64,000 nt of DNA from Smittia aterrima (Eukaryota > Arthropoda > Insecta > Diptera > Chironomidae), in the NCBI GenBank assembly GCA_033063855.1, contig CP093830.1, forward strand, positions 16,678,854-16,742,853, written 5' to 3'. The notes below the pieces were generated by a model. The model was not told the origin of the DNA. It saw nothing but the letters and a program-made list of their open reading frames with translations, and made no database searches. A program made the translations under genes and the position numbers. This document shows positions 1 through 13,300 of this stretch, one piece after another (the first letter of the stretch is position 1; every line of letters starts with the position of its first letter).

Positions 1-611
1 GAAATGTTGATGAACAGAACCGACTTTTATGGATGTAATTTAAAAATCGATATTACCTCAAAAATAATTTTTATAGAACACCTCTCAAATATTTTCAGTG
101 GAAAAAATCTTTGTCAGAGCTGAATGGGAAGCAGTTCCGCCAAATGCTCCAACAAAAGTGACTCATATTCCTGAAGTTGTACAAATAGCTCGACTAATAA
201 TAAGTTGTTCAAGTTTGGTAAGAAGTCAATGATTCTTTTTATTTAATGTTTAGTTAATGCTTCTTACAGGTAACATGCATCACTAAAATATTCGACGAAC
301 AAGCTACTCATATGAACACTTATAGTGATATCAACTTCAACTTCATGATTTCGCAATTTGGAATTTTTGAAGGTCGTGGTTGGGATTGGAAACCTGAACA
401 AAAACAAGGGGACGAACTTCAATTGTATGATGCGATGTTTTTTGCATTTGTTGGAGAGATGCCTACGGCAGGAACAGAAGATTACGTAAAGTTTAAGAAT
501 GAACTATTGACAAAACTAAAAAAGTTTATTAAGGATGGAATCATTATTGGAAAAATTGAATCCGATTATGAACTAGACTGTGACCATAACATACTTTGTG
601 AAACGAATTGA
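1..611 (+). CDS. PGRP-domain receptor, 3' part (cut by window start)
   Basis: This is the 3' portion of a peptidoglycan-recognition-protein-like gene; its start lies outside the window. Exons are <1-34, 99-217 and 270-611, with introns of 64 bp (35-98) and 52 bp (218-269). Segments typical of PGRP folds are visible: RAEWEAVPPNAPTKVTH near the domain start, then FMISQFGIFEGRGWDW, matching the family's YNFLI..DG..YEGRGW core, then a C-terminal helix. The Zn-binding and catalytic His/Tyr/Cys residues of amidase PGRPs are not present, so it should bind or modulate rather than cleave peptidoglycan. The protein stops soon after the helix, lacking the usual GHRQV...SPG tail. It closely resembles the last two exons of the complete gene at 1350-2855, so the two are tandem duplicates. 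A poly(A) signal AATAAA lies at 661-666. The domain assignment is confident; which PGRP class it belongs to is inferred. Confidence 0.8.
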
Positions 612-1349
612 TGGTATAAATGACCATTAATTCGGTAATTTGCAAGGATTTTGTGATTTCAATAAAATCCTGAAAAATATAAGAGTCGAAACGCTTATGA
701 TGGGGGTTCTAACTGGACTGGTTTAAAACTTTATTCAAAGAGAGTGAAATTCAAATAAGAATACTTGTAATAAGTGAAAAAGAAGAAAGGAATTTTGATT
801 AGACGCATACAGTTTGTTAGTTCAATGGTTATGAAAAGTCATGAGAAAGTCATTAAATTATTTTCTGTCCCATCACTGACTTATTTTAAATATATTGATA
901 TAAAAACTTAAGTTTACTTGATCTTAACGATGTCGTACTTTTTCTTTGAGCTTCCATGTTTTCTCTGTATTCCTTAAAAATCCAATTTATGATTAAAAGA
1001 TTTTGATACTTCACCGTTGAAATCGCACAAATGACTGAAGTCATAACATCATTTAGTCGCTTCCTGTTTGTTAGTTCGTGACTTCTAATCGTTTGGATTT
1101 ACCAAACACTTAAGTGATAATATTCCAAGAAACCCTTAAAAGCTTTTGAATTTGAAAGTTTTGGAACTCACATTTTCCATAAACGTTTCTGAAGTTTCTT
1201 CTCTTATCGATATTCTTTCCTTACTTTTCGCTGCTCCCTGATTAAATTAATCTTTATTTGAAAGACAACAGAGTTTCAATTTTCGGAAAATACGATCAGT
1301 TTTCTTTGAGTTTTTCTAGCGAGTTCTGTTTTGACAATATATCTTGAAT
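612..1349. other. Intergenic spacer between the two PGRP genes
   Basis: It holds the 3' flank of the upstream PGRP gene, including AATAAA at 661-666, and the promoter/5' UTR of the next one. I see no coding exon in it. Confidence 0.55.
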
Positions 1350-2855
1350 ATGAATATTATAGCCACGCAAAAACAGCCGCCGCGTAAAAATTCGGACTCG
1401 ACTGTGTCAAGTGTCGAAGAGGAAATTATTCGAGGTGAAATAAGAAGATTTGAAGAACCAGTGACACCAAGTCCGTTGAACAATGGATCGAACTTCGTAT
1501 TTAACACTTGCAGAGATATTAGAATAGGAGAAATTACAAACGTTACAAACGTTTACATGAGTAACTTAGCTCAAGGTTGGCAAATTAGAATTGCACTTAA
1601 GTGAAAGAATTTTAAATTATTTATTTCAGATATTAAGAATACGGCATTTACCTTAAACGATAAGAACATGACCTGCAAAGACAAGTTATCTTTTATTTTC
1701 ACACAGCAATGGTTTTGGTGTTTAATGTTTTTGGCGGTGGTGGCAATTGTATTAGTTACGATGTTTGTGATTATTTTTGGCGCTTTGAACAAAAATCTTG
1801 AACCTGACCTATCAAGTTTACCAGTGACTCGGATAATTGTGACTCATACCAATTCGGAAAGTTGTTACAATCAAGTGAGAGAATTCTGGCTGAAACGATT
1901 TGATATATAAATTTTAAATATCTTTTCTATTAGGATGAGTGCACCGGAAGCGTTTTGGGGTATTCAGAGGATATACCTTACAACTTTTTGATCGGGAACG
2001 ATGGATCAGTTTATTGGGGAAAAGGATTCAATTTTGTAAAAAGAGATTCGAAAAATTTCGGCAGTATCTTTAACGGTCTGGTAATTGCATTCATTGGAAC
2101 TTACGTCGATGAACCATTGAGTCAACTACAAATAGAAATATTCAACGGATTCTTACAAAAATCTATTCGTCAAGATCTAATCGATAAAGATGTCATTTTA
2201 TTACTTGCTGATCAACTTGTTTCAAGCGAACCTTTTGCTGAGGGTTTATATGAAATGTTGAAAAGTAGAAAGGATTTCTATGAATGTAATTTAAAAACCG
2301 ATAATACTTCGAAAATATTTTTTACCAACTCTCAAATATTTTCAGTGGAAAAAATCTTTTTCAGAGCTGAATGGGGAGCAGTTCCGCCAAATGCTCCAAC
2401 AAAAGTGACTCATATTCCTAAAGTTGTTCAAAGAGATCCGCCGATATTTAGTTATGATAGTTGTTCAAGTTTGGTGAGAAGTCAATGATTCTTTGTATTT
2501 AATGTTTAGTTAGTGCTTCTTACAGGATTCATGCAACCCTGTAATACTCGCCAAACAAGATAATCATAGGCAAAAATTTAGTAACATCAATTTCAACTTC
2601 ATGATCTCGCAATTTGGAATTTTTGAAGGTCGTGGTTGGGATTGGAAACCTGAACAGAAAATAGTTGACGAGTTCCCACCGGTCGATTTGATGTTTTATT
2701 TATTCGTGGGAGAGACGCCTACGGCAGGAACAGAAGACTACAAAAAGTTTCAGAATGAACTAATGACAAAATTAAATAAGTTTATCGAGGATGGAATAAT
2801 TATTGGGAAAATTGAATCTGATTATGAACTAGGGTGTCGTAAAACATTCTGTTAG
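1350..2855 (+). CDS. Transmembrane PGRP receptor with two degenerate PGRP domains (PGRP-LC/LF type)
   Basis: Exons 1350-1575, 1630-1874, 1934-2473 and 2526-2855 join in frame to 446 codons. The N-terminal ~75 residues look cytoplasmic and carry IRIG (57-60) followed by EITNVTNVYM, resembling the RHIM-type amyloid motif that links IMD-pathway PGRPs to Imd. A hydrophobic span at about 103-124 is a type II membrane anchor. The first ectodomain starts LPVTRIIVTHT, keeps two Cys, PYNFLIGNDGSVYWGKG and FNGLVIAFIG, but has ADQLVSSEP where amidases have GHRQVSATESPG. The second starts RAEWGAVPPNAP, keeps EGRGWDW and ends truncated after DYELGCRKTFC. Neither domain has the Zn/catalytic residues, as in the non-enzymatic receptors PGRP-LC and LF. 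The stretch 2286-2345 is read through in this model but looks like a 60-bp intron, because it matches a needed intron in the upstream paralog. Removing it gives 426 residues. ATG 1350 is the first in-frame start. LC versus LF identity is inferred. Confidence 0.82.
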
Positions 2856-5800
2856 GTTGTGAAAAGTCATGGGAAAGATGATAATGAACAAATGATTTAT
2901 AATATTTAAATATTTTTTTGCTATTTTATGAAAAAAAACTTTTTCTTATTATTAAGGATCCAACTGTAGGCCTCCCTGAAATTTGTCTTTGCTAAAGTTT
3001 GTGAATTAATCAGTCAGTCAAAAGATTTCTCTTTCGGGACTTCTCAAAAAGAGAAGCTTCAAGTGTATAACAAAGACTCTGGTCACGCGTTGTGTAAGAT
3101 TAATGATAGATTTGAGATAATATTTTAGGAGGTGAAAATAAAATTTGTACATTTGAATATTTTTTGCTTCTTTAAAGATCCAAAATTTTTCGTTTCAAGT
3201 CTTATAACTTTACAATTGTCAACAACTCAGTTTCTTAGATAAAATTTCTTTAACTTGTTTTCTTGTTTTGTCTAATATTTGTATTCTCCTACATCGAAAC
3301 CTTTTCTAATTCGTTTTTCTCTCATGTTGCCTCTCATCAATTTAACAAATGATTTTCGTCGGAAGTTTGTTTTTGATTTAATCCCAACGATGTCTTTATC
3401 GAAGTTCGTGAATGAATCAGTCGGTCAAACGATTTCGTACCGCTTTGAGGTCTGAAAACTTTTCATCGGTTGAGAACCCAAGTCAGCCTCGTCTTCAATG
3501 ACTTAGATTCTCAAGCTTAAGACTTCTTGGAAAGATTTCTTCCTATTTACAAACATTTTCCTTTTTGACATAAACTCTGACAAACATTGACAAACAATTG
3601 AATGATTAATAAAGAAACGATCACTTAGTAACTTAATTTCACAAATCTATTCAGAAGGAATGGATGAGAAACGATTGAGACAATTATTTAAGGCGATCGT
3701 TCAACAATGGTTTAATCCCAAATCCCTTAAATAAATCTGTTTAGTCTTGTGGCTTAAACCGATCGAAATTATTTCCTGAGGTTGTCTATGACACTTCTCC
3801 TTCGGTATTTAGGCTTTCATTTTTTGCATGAATGAGCGACGATGTTGTTCGCATTTTTCCTTTGTCTGCTGATAAGTTTACTCGACCTGAATGAATGCCA
3901 TGAGAACATTGAGTCTTCGAACTCATCATTTGTCCTTATCAAGTGGAATGTCTCAATTAGAACGTTATAAATCAAATGAAGGATTAAACTTTTTAACTTC
4001 TTAAGCTAAGGGAGACAAACTTCTTCAGTGCAAATTAACAGATTTTCCCATACGCATTTAAAATTAATTTCTACGTCGTTTGATTCACATCTCACTCTCT
4101 CATTCATTCCCCTTCAATGTCATAGTTTTCCTTTTGAAATGAATAACTGACGAGAAGTCATTAATGGATTGAAGGAATGCACAAAACAATACCCAAATTA
4201 AAATTAAATTTCATGCTGCTATTCCACCACGAACTTTCAAAAAAGAAATTGGCCATGGTCTCGGTTGACTTCTCCGATTCGCTGAACAAAAAAAAAATGA
4301 AAATAAAAGAAGAATTCTGCTGGTACGCACAATAAAGTTAAGTTCTCACTGTTGTGGTTTTAATAGGAGCTACGAAAATAATGAAATATCATTTATAGAA
4401 GATTTGACATTTCCCCGAATGAACGGGGAAAGAATAATTTTCGTCGTTGATTGAACTTCCTGATGAAGACAAAACGAAATGTGTTTGACTTGTGACGTCT
4501 CAATGTGAAGAAAGATTTTTCTTTTGATTATTTATTTATGTCAAATCAGCCTCAGCAATAATTATCGATGTGGTCGGTATCCTTTCCCCGCTCAAAAGGG
4601 TACGAAATTTGTTTTTTTCTTCTCTAGCAGTTTTGACCACCCGAAGACTCAAATAAAAGAACCGCGAAACCCAAAGCACATTGGACTATCCAATCTATCA
4701 GATCGCAAGGTGTGTGCTCTTTTATTAAAGCCGCAGAGATTACAACATAATTTTCTCCGTCGAAATGTATAAAACAAACATGTTATTAGACACATTTTAT
4801 GGTTTTTATTCGTGTCGTTCTTTTTTACCACCAAAGGTTCTTTTAAACTTCTTTTTTTATTCTTCTTCGTTCTTCTCTATTATTAACCCTCTTGTTGCGC
4901 TAAACTTGAATCATAAATTATACGACTAAACGATGATCCGCGTTTCGAGAAGTGATTTCAATTTTTTATCTACTTTAAATAGACGGAGCGCGATGCTGAC
5001 TATCCGATGCCGTCAAGAGAGCACACCCAGAAGAACCTTATTGCATCTTAATTAATTCGAAATGTCTCTTTCCTTCGAACCGCTTCGGTGTAACTTTTTT
5101 TTCTCCTCTGCCTTTAAAGGTATTTTTCGAGAAGATAAATGACATTAAAAGTCGTTTATTGTTGTTTGACTTCGTGTTCAGTGTTTTTTGATGTTGCGGC
5201 ATAGACGAAATTTACCTGTTACTGAGAGAAGTTTATTCATTTGCCACCAAGGCGATTCGTGAGTCATTTCGAGCGCGAGAAACTTTTTAGTTCCGAATGA
5301 TTTTATTTTTCGTGATCACTGCAGAAATAGCAAAAATATTTCTTGGAATGTACGTGACCGAACTAGTTGTCTCATGTGTGTGGCAACTTTCAGGAACAAA
5401 CCTCCCCGATGTTTCGGAAACTTTGTTTGCTCATATGTCCTGAATATATCAATAGCCGGTAACTTACTAAAAGGATCAAAGTCTTCTCTTTGGGTCTCAT
5501 TCATTTTTATTGCACGTAAAGTCCTGGAAAGAAATTGATAAAAACATCAAACGTGACTCTGAATGGTTCCTTTTGGTTTAAGCGCAACACAAAGACATTC
5601 TATCGTAACGAAGAATTCCATTTCTTAATAAAAAGTAATGGCAACAAAACAGAGGAGTTGGGTCTCAGGTAAATTTGCGAAATGTTGTTGTTAGTGCTGA
5701 CTTAAAAAATTATTGATATCAAACATTTTAAAGTTCACAGTCGATGTGAAAAATTAGAACTTTGTTGATTCGTGTCGCGCCAGTTCTTTCACATCAACTC

Positions 5801-7473
5801 TTCACAAATTGATATTTTGTAAATATTGAATTGAGTTCTCTACAAGAAGATAAATATTTTCAAATATTTAAATTCTCTCTCTCTCGCGCACACATAAAGT
5901 CTCACTCTCCTTCATTTCGTTGTTGACTTCTTATTGTTAAAGCGGGGAGAATGATCTCGTCGTCGTCAAGAAATCAAGATTAGAAGCACTGTGTGCTCCG
6001 CTCCTCGACCTCACACACGTTTTGTTTCGGGAAAGGTTCGAAAAATAACACTCTTGGATGGATGGCGAAGAAGAGGACAGAAAAAAAACAACCGACGACG
6101 ACTCTTCGATACGAAGTGACTCCCATGCACATTCTTGTCCACTGAATTTACTTTTTACACATCTTTCGTCTGACGCGCGTCTTCTGTTCTTAATAAGAAA
6201 AAATGTCACAAATGACTTTTCATTTTCAAACTTTCCTATCGAGCTATGATTTGCAAGTTCTTCTCAAGAAAGTTAAGGCCAATTATCGGCTCAACCAGCA
6301 GCTCAACAAATTCTTTCAACTTGTTAATATTTGTGTAAATATTTTTCTTTACGAAAATTGATTTCAATCTCATTCTCGTCTCGAGAACAAAGGCGAAGAA
6401 TTTGAAACCCCGGAGTGTCACGATGATGATTCAGTCGCATCATGTGTGAGGTAAAGGACCAAGCGGTGCAATGTTTGTGAAAAAAAAATTAAGGATAACA
6501 AGAGAATGTTTTTCTCTATTAGACGGCACGGAAGTTTTTTTTTCCTTCTTCTCCTCTCGTAATGTAATAAATCTTTGCTATCTTTTCATTAAACGAAGGA
6601 GCGGACATGAAGAAAAAGAAGACAGAAAGTCATTTACGGGTCCATCGATGACATTTCAATTATCTCTAAAGGTATCGTTGTCTGATCGGGAACCAGACAA
6701 TTCAATACAATATACACAATTAACTTTGTGTTGTGTCGGCTAGGTGGCATAATATTTGGTGCCACCATGAAATCTCCCTCCGACCAATTAGCTCAGCAAC
6801 ATTTTTGTGGGCCATTTTGGATTCAACTCCTGATGACTTTCGGATGCACAAAACTTTTGATTTCAAAGATCGTAATTTACCGGCTGCCGTTCCATCATCA
6901 ACCGCATTCGTTGCACAAGACGAGCGCCTCAACGTTGCTATGCTCTGACACTCACACTCACTCACACAGAAAAAGAATAAAAATTTGTGCAACGAATGAA
7001 ACGAAACAGAAAATGAATTTTCTACACCAAAACATTTCTTCAATCTCTCAGTATTTCATCGGAGCTCTTGCTAATCAGACGTGTTTTCAAAGTTTCTCAA
7101 AAACATATTTTGTAGTAAACATTGAGGAGTGAAAGAAATAATTAAAAGTTAGAATAAAAAATTTATTCCAAAAAAAAAATAATTCCAAAGGATTAGTTTT
7201 CAAATTAAAATTAATTTAATGTATCATCAAGAAATCCCGATTTTATCGATCGCAAGATAAAATAAAATGCATCGAAGACGATTAAGGAGTTTCAACAGTT
7301 ATCGGAGTTATTTTAACGTGAATTATCGTGAAAACAGTTGCAACCTACATTCGCGCTCAGTGCAAAAATTAATAAAATGCAAAATTAAAGTTTAACTTTT
7401 GAGAAGTTAACAAGAAAAAGTAAAAGAAACAGAAAAGAAAAGTTTTAGTGAGAAAACCAATCTGCAAAGTAAA
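2856..7473. other. Long non-coding stretch 5' of the first spitz-like gene
   Basis: Only short, low-complexity open frames occur here. An AATAAA near 3136 may end the PGRP transcript. A ~35-bp imperfect direct repeat (about 2995-3033 and 3402-3438, sharing GTGAAT.AATCAGTC) is the only structure I noticed. The last ~300 bases before 7474 are probably the 5' UTR of the spitz-like gene. Confidence 0.5.
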
Positions 7474-10312
7474 ATGCATTTAGACAGTAGAAAAATGATG
7501 TCAACCTTCACGAGTGGACTGAAAAATTTTATCGATCGACTTTCAGGTGAGAAATTGAAGAAGAAAAAAAAGGAAATATTAAGTAACAGACCGAGAAAGA
7601 ATTTAAAAGTTATTTGCTAACGATCGTTAACCTAGAATCGGGTGGGAAATGAAGTTTTGCGACCCTTCATCGTCTGTGGAACTTTTGATTGTTATCATAA
7701 GTACACGACATAGTTTGCTAGCACGAAATCATAAATGTCATCGGACTCGGGCGGCTCTCGAAAAAGGAAACTTTTTTTTTCCTTTTGGGTGTGTGGTTGG
7801 CTCTATTATGCAGTGAACTATAATTCTCTCTCATTTCTAATTTTCGTGATAGGCCAGACTTTACTGAAATATTCATTTCTGACTTTAAGTCAACTCAAGA
7901 ACATAAAAATAACCATCAACGGCTTTGGTTTTTACGAACGCCACAGCCGATGTTGCATAATTGGGTTAGAAGCCGAATGGCCAAAAATTATTATTGGATT
8001 TATAGCCTCGAGCCGAAAAAAATCATTCGCTATTAGGGAGCTCAGCTTGCTCTGTGTTCGTCTTTAAACGCTAATTATAAATAAATGCATGCGAGAAAGA
8101 GAGAGAAGCGAACGTCATTTAATGACTATTGAAGCTGATGTTTCGCTGAAAATGCACCGATAACTTAAGAAGAAACTAATAAATTTAAAGTCAAGAATGC
8201 AAATAACTTTTAAATGGAATTTTTAGAGGCGGAACCAGATTTGATTAGGTTTCCTTTCTGAATGAACTTTATTTGAATTTTTTTCTTCTCTTGTTTCAGA
8301 AGTTCACCAAAGTTCTGAAGAAGATCATCAACGAATGAAATTTAAACGGACTCTCAAGATATTCAACTCAAAAATTATCGCTTCATCTTTACTATTAATC
8401 CTAGTTCTAAGTGCAATATGTGATGTTACAGGTGAGTCATTTGATCAAACAACAAAAAAAAACTTCCGTCGCGAGAAAACAAAAACGAAAAGAACTCCAA
8501 CGCGCGAGAGATGCATTGACTCGCAAAAATGCGTCTGACTTTTGTCTGGAAATTTTCCTTCGCGAAGTTAAAATTAGTCGACGGAAACAGTCGCCTTCGA
8601 ATGAATGAAAATTAAAAATATCCAGAAAAGATGAGAATAGGAAATTGTTGTCGAGTCTCTTGCCAGACGTTGCAAATATGCTTTTACGCTTATGTCAGTT
8701 TAAGGAATTTATTCTCTCTCGGATTTCTTCCATTGAAGTTTAATCAGCTTTGATCAACGAATTTTTTTCCTTCTTCATCTGATTTTTATTACTCTGGGGA
8801 TTCAATAATGTTTGCACCTTGTGATCCTTCCGGTTTTTGATGTGTGTAATTTGCGTTGAGCTGTTGTCTTCGGTTGGAAGCATAATTCCCATTCAAGAAT
8901 AGTTTTTTTTACGAGGCACAAGTCTATTGTTTGTCTATTGTATGGTGCAAGATAGACTGTTTGATCAATGAACCTTTTTTCTCCTCTCTCTTCAACAAAC
9001 GGCAAAGAGAAAAAAATCATTTCATAAAGCATTTCATATTGGGCAGGTGATAACTGAATCGTTTCGTTCCATGAAGCAATAACGTTAATTGAACTACCAA
9101 CAAGACGGTCTGAGTCAGGGGAAAGACTTTGGAAGCTTGAAGATTTATCATAAACTGATTTAATCCGAGAGTTATCGTTTGTTTAAGAGATGCTCTGCAT
9201 TAACTCCCTAATCAAGAGAGCTCTGGCATAACTCACTAGACACCTGAGATATAAAGTTTATTGAACTAATTGACGTCGCTCTCAACCTTCGAAATATTAA
9301 TAAAAAAAGTTAAATTATTTATGAGGCAGCGACATCTCATTGGCTTGCTCCCAACAGAAAAGGAAATTAAAACTCGAGCAGATGTTTTTTTCTTCCGTCT
9401 TGTATTTCTTCTTCTCAGGTCTCCTCTTGTTGGTTTTAAAAGTTATAGAACATTAGAGCCTTAGTGGAACCATTCTTCATTAATAATCGTCATAAAATAT
9501 ATTTGTACCTCCGACGTCGTTCGACGGCGAGGAAAGCAAAGAATAAGAAACAATGAAGCAAGTGTTAATTAGACTTATTAATTCTGTTAATTTAACTAAT
9601 TTTTTATTCGTTAGTCCGCAACACTATCGTTGACTTTCGACTTATCAAGATTAAAGTTCGCTCGCACTCTGCAGTGATTAATTATAAATTTTATTTCTTC
9701 TTATTAAAGAGAAAATTATTCAAGAACTTTTTCGTTGGCATTTCAATTTGCATTACAATGCGCGGACTTTCATTTATCAAACTTCACTCGAACGCATTTT
9801 TAATCCAAACCTTTTCTTTAATTCTTTCAGACGCTTGCAGTAGTCGAATAATTTCACGTCCTAAGCCACGAACGACAGTAGCACCAACCTCTAGTCCAAG
9901 ACCAAATATCACATTCCACACGTATAAATGTCCAGAAGCCTACGCGACGTGGTATTGCCTCAACGGAGCGACTTGCTTCGCAGTAAAGATTGGCGTTGAA
10001 GTCCTTTACAATTGCGAATGCAAAGATGGATATATCGGGCCAAGGTGCGACTACAAGAATCTCGACGGATCTTATCTGAGTAAGTTTAAAAAGAAAATTA
10101 TTCAAAAGGAAGTTTACTAAATTTTTCTTTTTCTTTCTTAAACAGCTGGACGATCTCGTGTCATGCTAGAAACTGCAAGTATTGCTGGTGGAGCCGTCGC
10201 CGCACTCGTTCTCTTGTTCATCGCTGGACTCGTTGTCTACCTCAGAAAGCAAAGCAAAAAGGGCGACGAGTTCGAGGTGGAAAGTCAACAAGGAAACTTT
10301 GAGAAATTTTAG
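7474..10312 (+). CDS. spi: Spitz-like EGFR ligand precursor, copy 1
   Basis: Exons 7474-7546, 8300-8431, 9831-10079 and 10146-10312 join in frame to 206 aa. All junctions are phase 1. A hydrophobic signal or anchor segment (SSLLLILVLSAI) precedes DACSSR, then a Pro/Thr-rich stalk, RPNITFHTYKCP, and one EGF domain whose six Cys are all present (ending GYIGPRCDY). A membrane span then begins ETASIAGGAVAALV; in Drosophila Spitz the equivalent ASIASGA is the Rhomboid cleavage determinant. The cytoplasmic tail is only about 25 residues. The product should be a membrane precursor cleaved in the secretory pathway to activate the EGF receptor in neighbouring cells. The start could instead be ATG 8335, directly before the hydrophobic segment; I prefer 7474 because the paralog has a matching phase-1 upstream exon. 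Spitz versus Keren orthology cannot be settled here. AATAAA occurs near 10,470. Confidence 0.85.
8432..9830 (+). other. Intron 2 of spitz-like copy 1
   Basis: It is flanked by GTGAGT at 8432 and a CTTTCAG acceptor ending at 9830. It contains no recognisable gene; an open frame runs from the intron end into the EGF exon but is not needed for the protein. Confidence 0.6.
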
Positions 10313-13300
10313 AAAAAGTTTCAAAGAATTTATTGGCTCGGACAGAGAGGACTTAAATTATTTCTAACTCTAAATTCACAAAGACTTAAATTAAAATTGA
10401 CTTAAATTTTGTAATTCAAAGACATTAAAATCTGTGATGTTACCAACTAAGTTTAAGTTTACGGATGAAATAAAATAAAAAGAAAAGTAATGTAAAATCA
10501 AAAAAAAACAGAAGGATGACTTCGACTTGTGTTGTATCTCGTCGCATGAATTATTCAATGCGAAAATTGCGACTAACGACATGTGCCACGAGCTTCTTTC
10601 CTTGTTTGGCAACAACGGAATTCACTTATTTTTCGATGCCAATAATTAAAGTTTAATGACATAAAATGCACTTTTCATGTTGAGTCTCTTTCCCTTCGAC
10701 GAGTCGTTCGCATAATTTATGTCTTATGTTCCATCCATCGACAGAGAAAGAGAGACGCAGCCTTGCTCTTCAGTTCGGCACGCAGCCAGAAGAAAATTGA
10801 TGACTCGCTTTTATTGAGTGGCATTTGGCGAAACAAGTTTTTATTGTATAAAAATTAATGTTGAAGAATTTTTATTAGCGCGTGCCTTCTGCTGTTCCTT
10901 CTCTCGCATCGCTTCCATAATCTTTCAGGTGTTCAAACAGCATCATTTGCCGAGTCGATCGAAAGCCATTTGTTATACGAGCAAATACATGAAAGAAAAT
11001 TTGAACAGCAGACGAAGGATAACATAAAGAATATCATTGAAGGTTGTGAAATTAAGGTTTTTAATGATTTCCTTTTTCCGACAACATCGTTTTTCTGCTT
11101 CTCATCTTTCAGGCTCAATTGTCTAATGTTTTTCGATATTGTCTAGGAAGCTAATCATAATCAGAAGCTGCTGGTGAAATGTATTTATTATTCCAGCTTC
11201 CCTAAAGAGTTTTGAGTGCAACTGACAGACAGACATGTCTCTCTCTCCCCCTTCACTACGAGCATTGCTATGTTCACCAACTGTTTGCCCAATTTCTACA
11301 TTAGCACGTGAAACTTTTAGTCGAAAACTTGATTTGCAGGTTCTTTCGTTTAAATACTTGCGCAATTTTTATGTTCTCCGATGCCGACATGTTTCGATCA
11401 GAACAATTTGATTTCTTGGAAAAATTAAAACATTTTCAACATTCTTCGTTTTAAAATTTTTAGTTTTCTTTATTTCCACGGCACACGTTGCGCAGTGTTT
11501 CAGTTTAAATTCCTGTGTGCAAGAAAATTTCTGTCTGTTTGGAAATTAGCAGGTTTTGCTTCGTAAAGGTTCGTACGACTCTTCTGTTGCTTCTTCACGT
11601 CGTCGCCTGCAAAAATTTAATGAAGATCGAAATGAGAAATTTAAATTTTTCCGTTCTTTTCTTTTTGGCGGTTGCGGAGTTGTTTTCAAGAAGACTGAAG
11701 CCATAAGTGGTTGGTGTGTGTTTGAAACATTTTCTTTTATTTCGTTTTTGCACCTTGTGTCTTCTTTAGTTCATTATTTCGTCGATCGATGTTGAGTTGT
11801 TCCGATGACTTGTTGGTGAGTGAGTTTGTCTTTATTTAGAATTTTCCCGAGAGATCAAAACTTATCCTGGGCAATAAATCACTTTAAGTTTAATTCATTC
11901 ACTTCGTCTCAATCAGAGTGAAGTCTATTGAGATTTAATGAGATTTTCAACAACTTTTTTCCTTTCTCGCTTTGACGACGATACATAAAAGGCGAGACCC
12001 TGACGCCAGCCTGATCTCGTAAATTAGACCACTTTAGCCTCTTAATGTGAACACACTTTTGTATTGAATCTTTTTCTCACGCGTTTTAAAACTTCGATTG
12101 ATTATTGAGGAGTCCATTAGTCAATTGAAATATCGATGAGAAAGAAAAATCAAGGCAAAATATTTTCTTCCTAGAAAAGTTCATTAAATTGCAAATTCCA
12201 ATGAATTTTCCATCTTCCTTTGTAGTTGAAGCATTAAAGTCTCTCGCGTGCTTTGAATGAAAGTTCTTTTACAGAATCCAAATCCAATTTTCTCGGATTT
12301 CCCACTAAGCAAAACAAACACAAAACTTCTAACAATTCACCGCTTTGCGTTCTGAAAAATCATAAAATCCACTTTGATCGGCATCTCTAATTTGTTAAAC
12401 AATGCCTAATACATCATGCGCAGCGCAGCGTTTGATTGCTCCTCTTGTCTTGGGTGGCCGCACGCTAATTAGAATCCCTCCAAGCTATACAAACAGAAAA
12501 GGAGTAAAAAGGTTCGCTACAGATCGCTCGCGAAAGGTGAGAAATATCTTCAAGTAAAGAAGGCGCCATTGTTATCAATTGATGATTCATCCTTCGAAAC
12601 AATTAATGAATGAAGTTTCACTAATTTAGTGTTATTTTCAAACAAACCGTTTCGAGATAAAAAACTGTTTTAAAATACAACAAGTGTGAATGAATTGCTC
12701 GGGTTGTGGGAATAAATAAACAATGTTTGCCTTTTTCTTCATCTGCATTTGGCAGATAAAAACGTTTCCTCAAAGAAAATAACACGATCGTGATTAGTGC
12801 AAAGTTGTAAACAATGGAAAGAATTTTCCGGGAACTCTTTAATAAAAATATTTCTCAGATGATTTTCGAAAAGTTTGTGTTTTTCTTCCTGCGAGTTCAT
12901 AAAAATGTAACCAGGCTTCAGAGTGGGAATCAACAACGTAAACAAAGCAATCGAGTTTCTTTCGAGAGTGAAATGCTCGTCGGGTTTCTGTAATGGCATC
13001 CAGAGGAGAATTATTTTTGGTAAATTTGTTTACAAAAAGATTATCTCGGGCGAGAAGAGTGAAGTGATTTAATTGGTTTGGATTTTAAATAAAAAAAAAA
13101 TATTCTCAATGAACTATCTCTCTCGAAGTTCGAGAGCTATATCGGTACCGGATAATGAGGAAAAAGTGGCCACATTAGTTTCAATAAATTGAAACGTTAA
13201 AGATTACTTTTCGACCTTTTTATTATTCTTCGTCCCGACTCGCCACGAAATTCCCTTTTCAACTCGCAAAGACGTCTACACACCGGGCAACATCTGGAGA

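Noticed and set aside
2995..3438. ~35-bp imperfect direct repeat 3' of the PGRP gene
   Set aside because: Too short and isolated to call an element; noted only as a possible remnant of local duplication.
5937..7132. Cluster of short frames on both strands
   Set aside because: Composition is low-complexity (poly Phe/Ser/Lys), the frames overlap each other on opposite strands, and no domain or splice logic was found.
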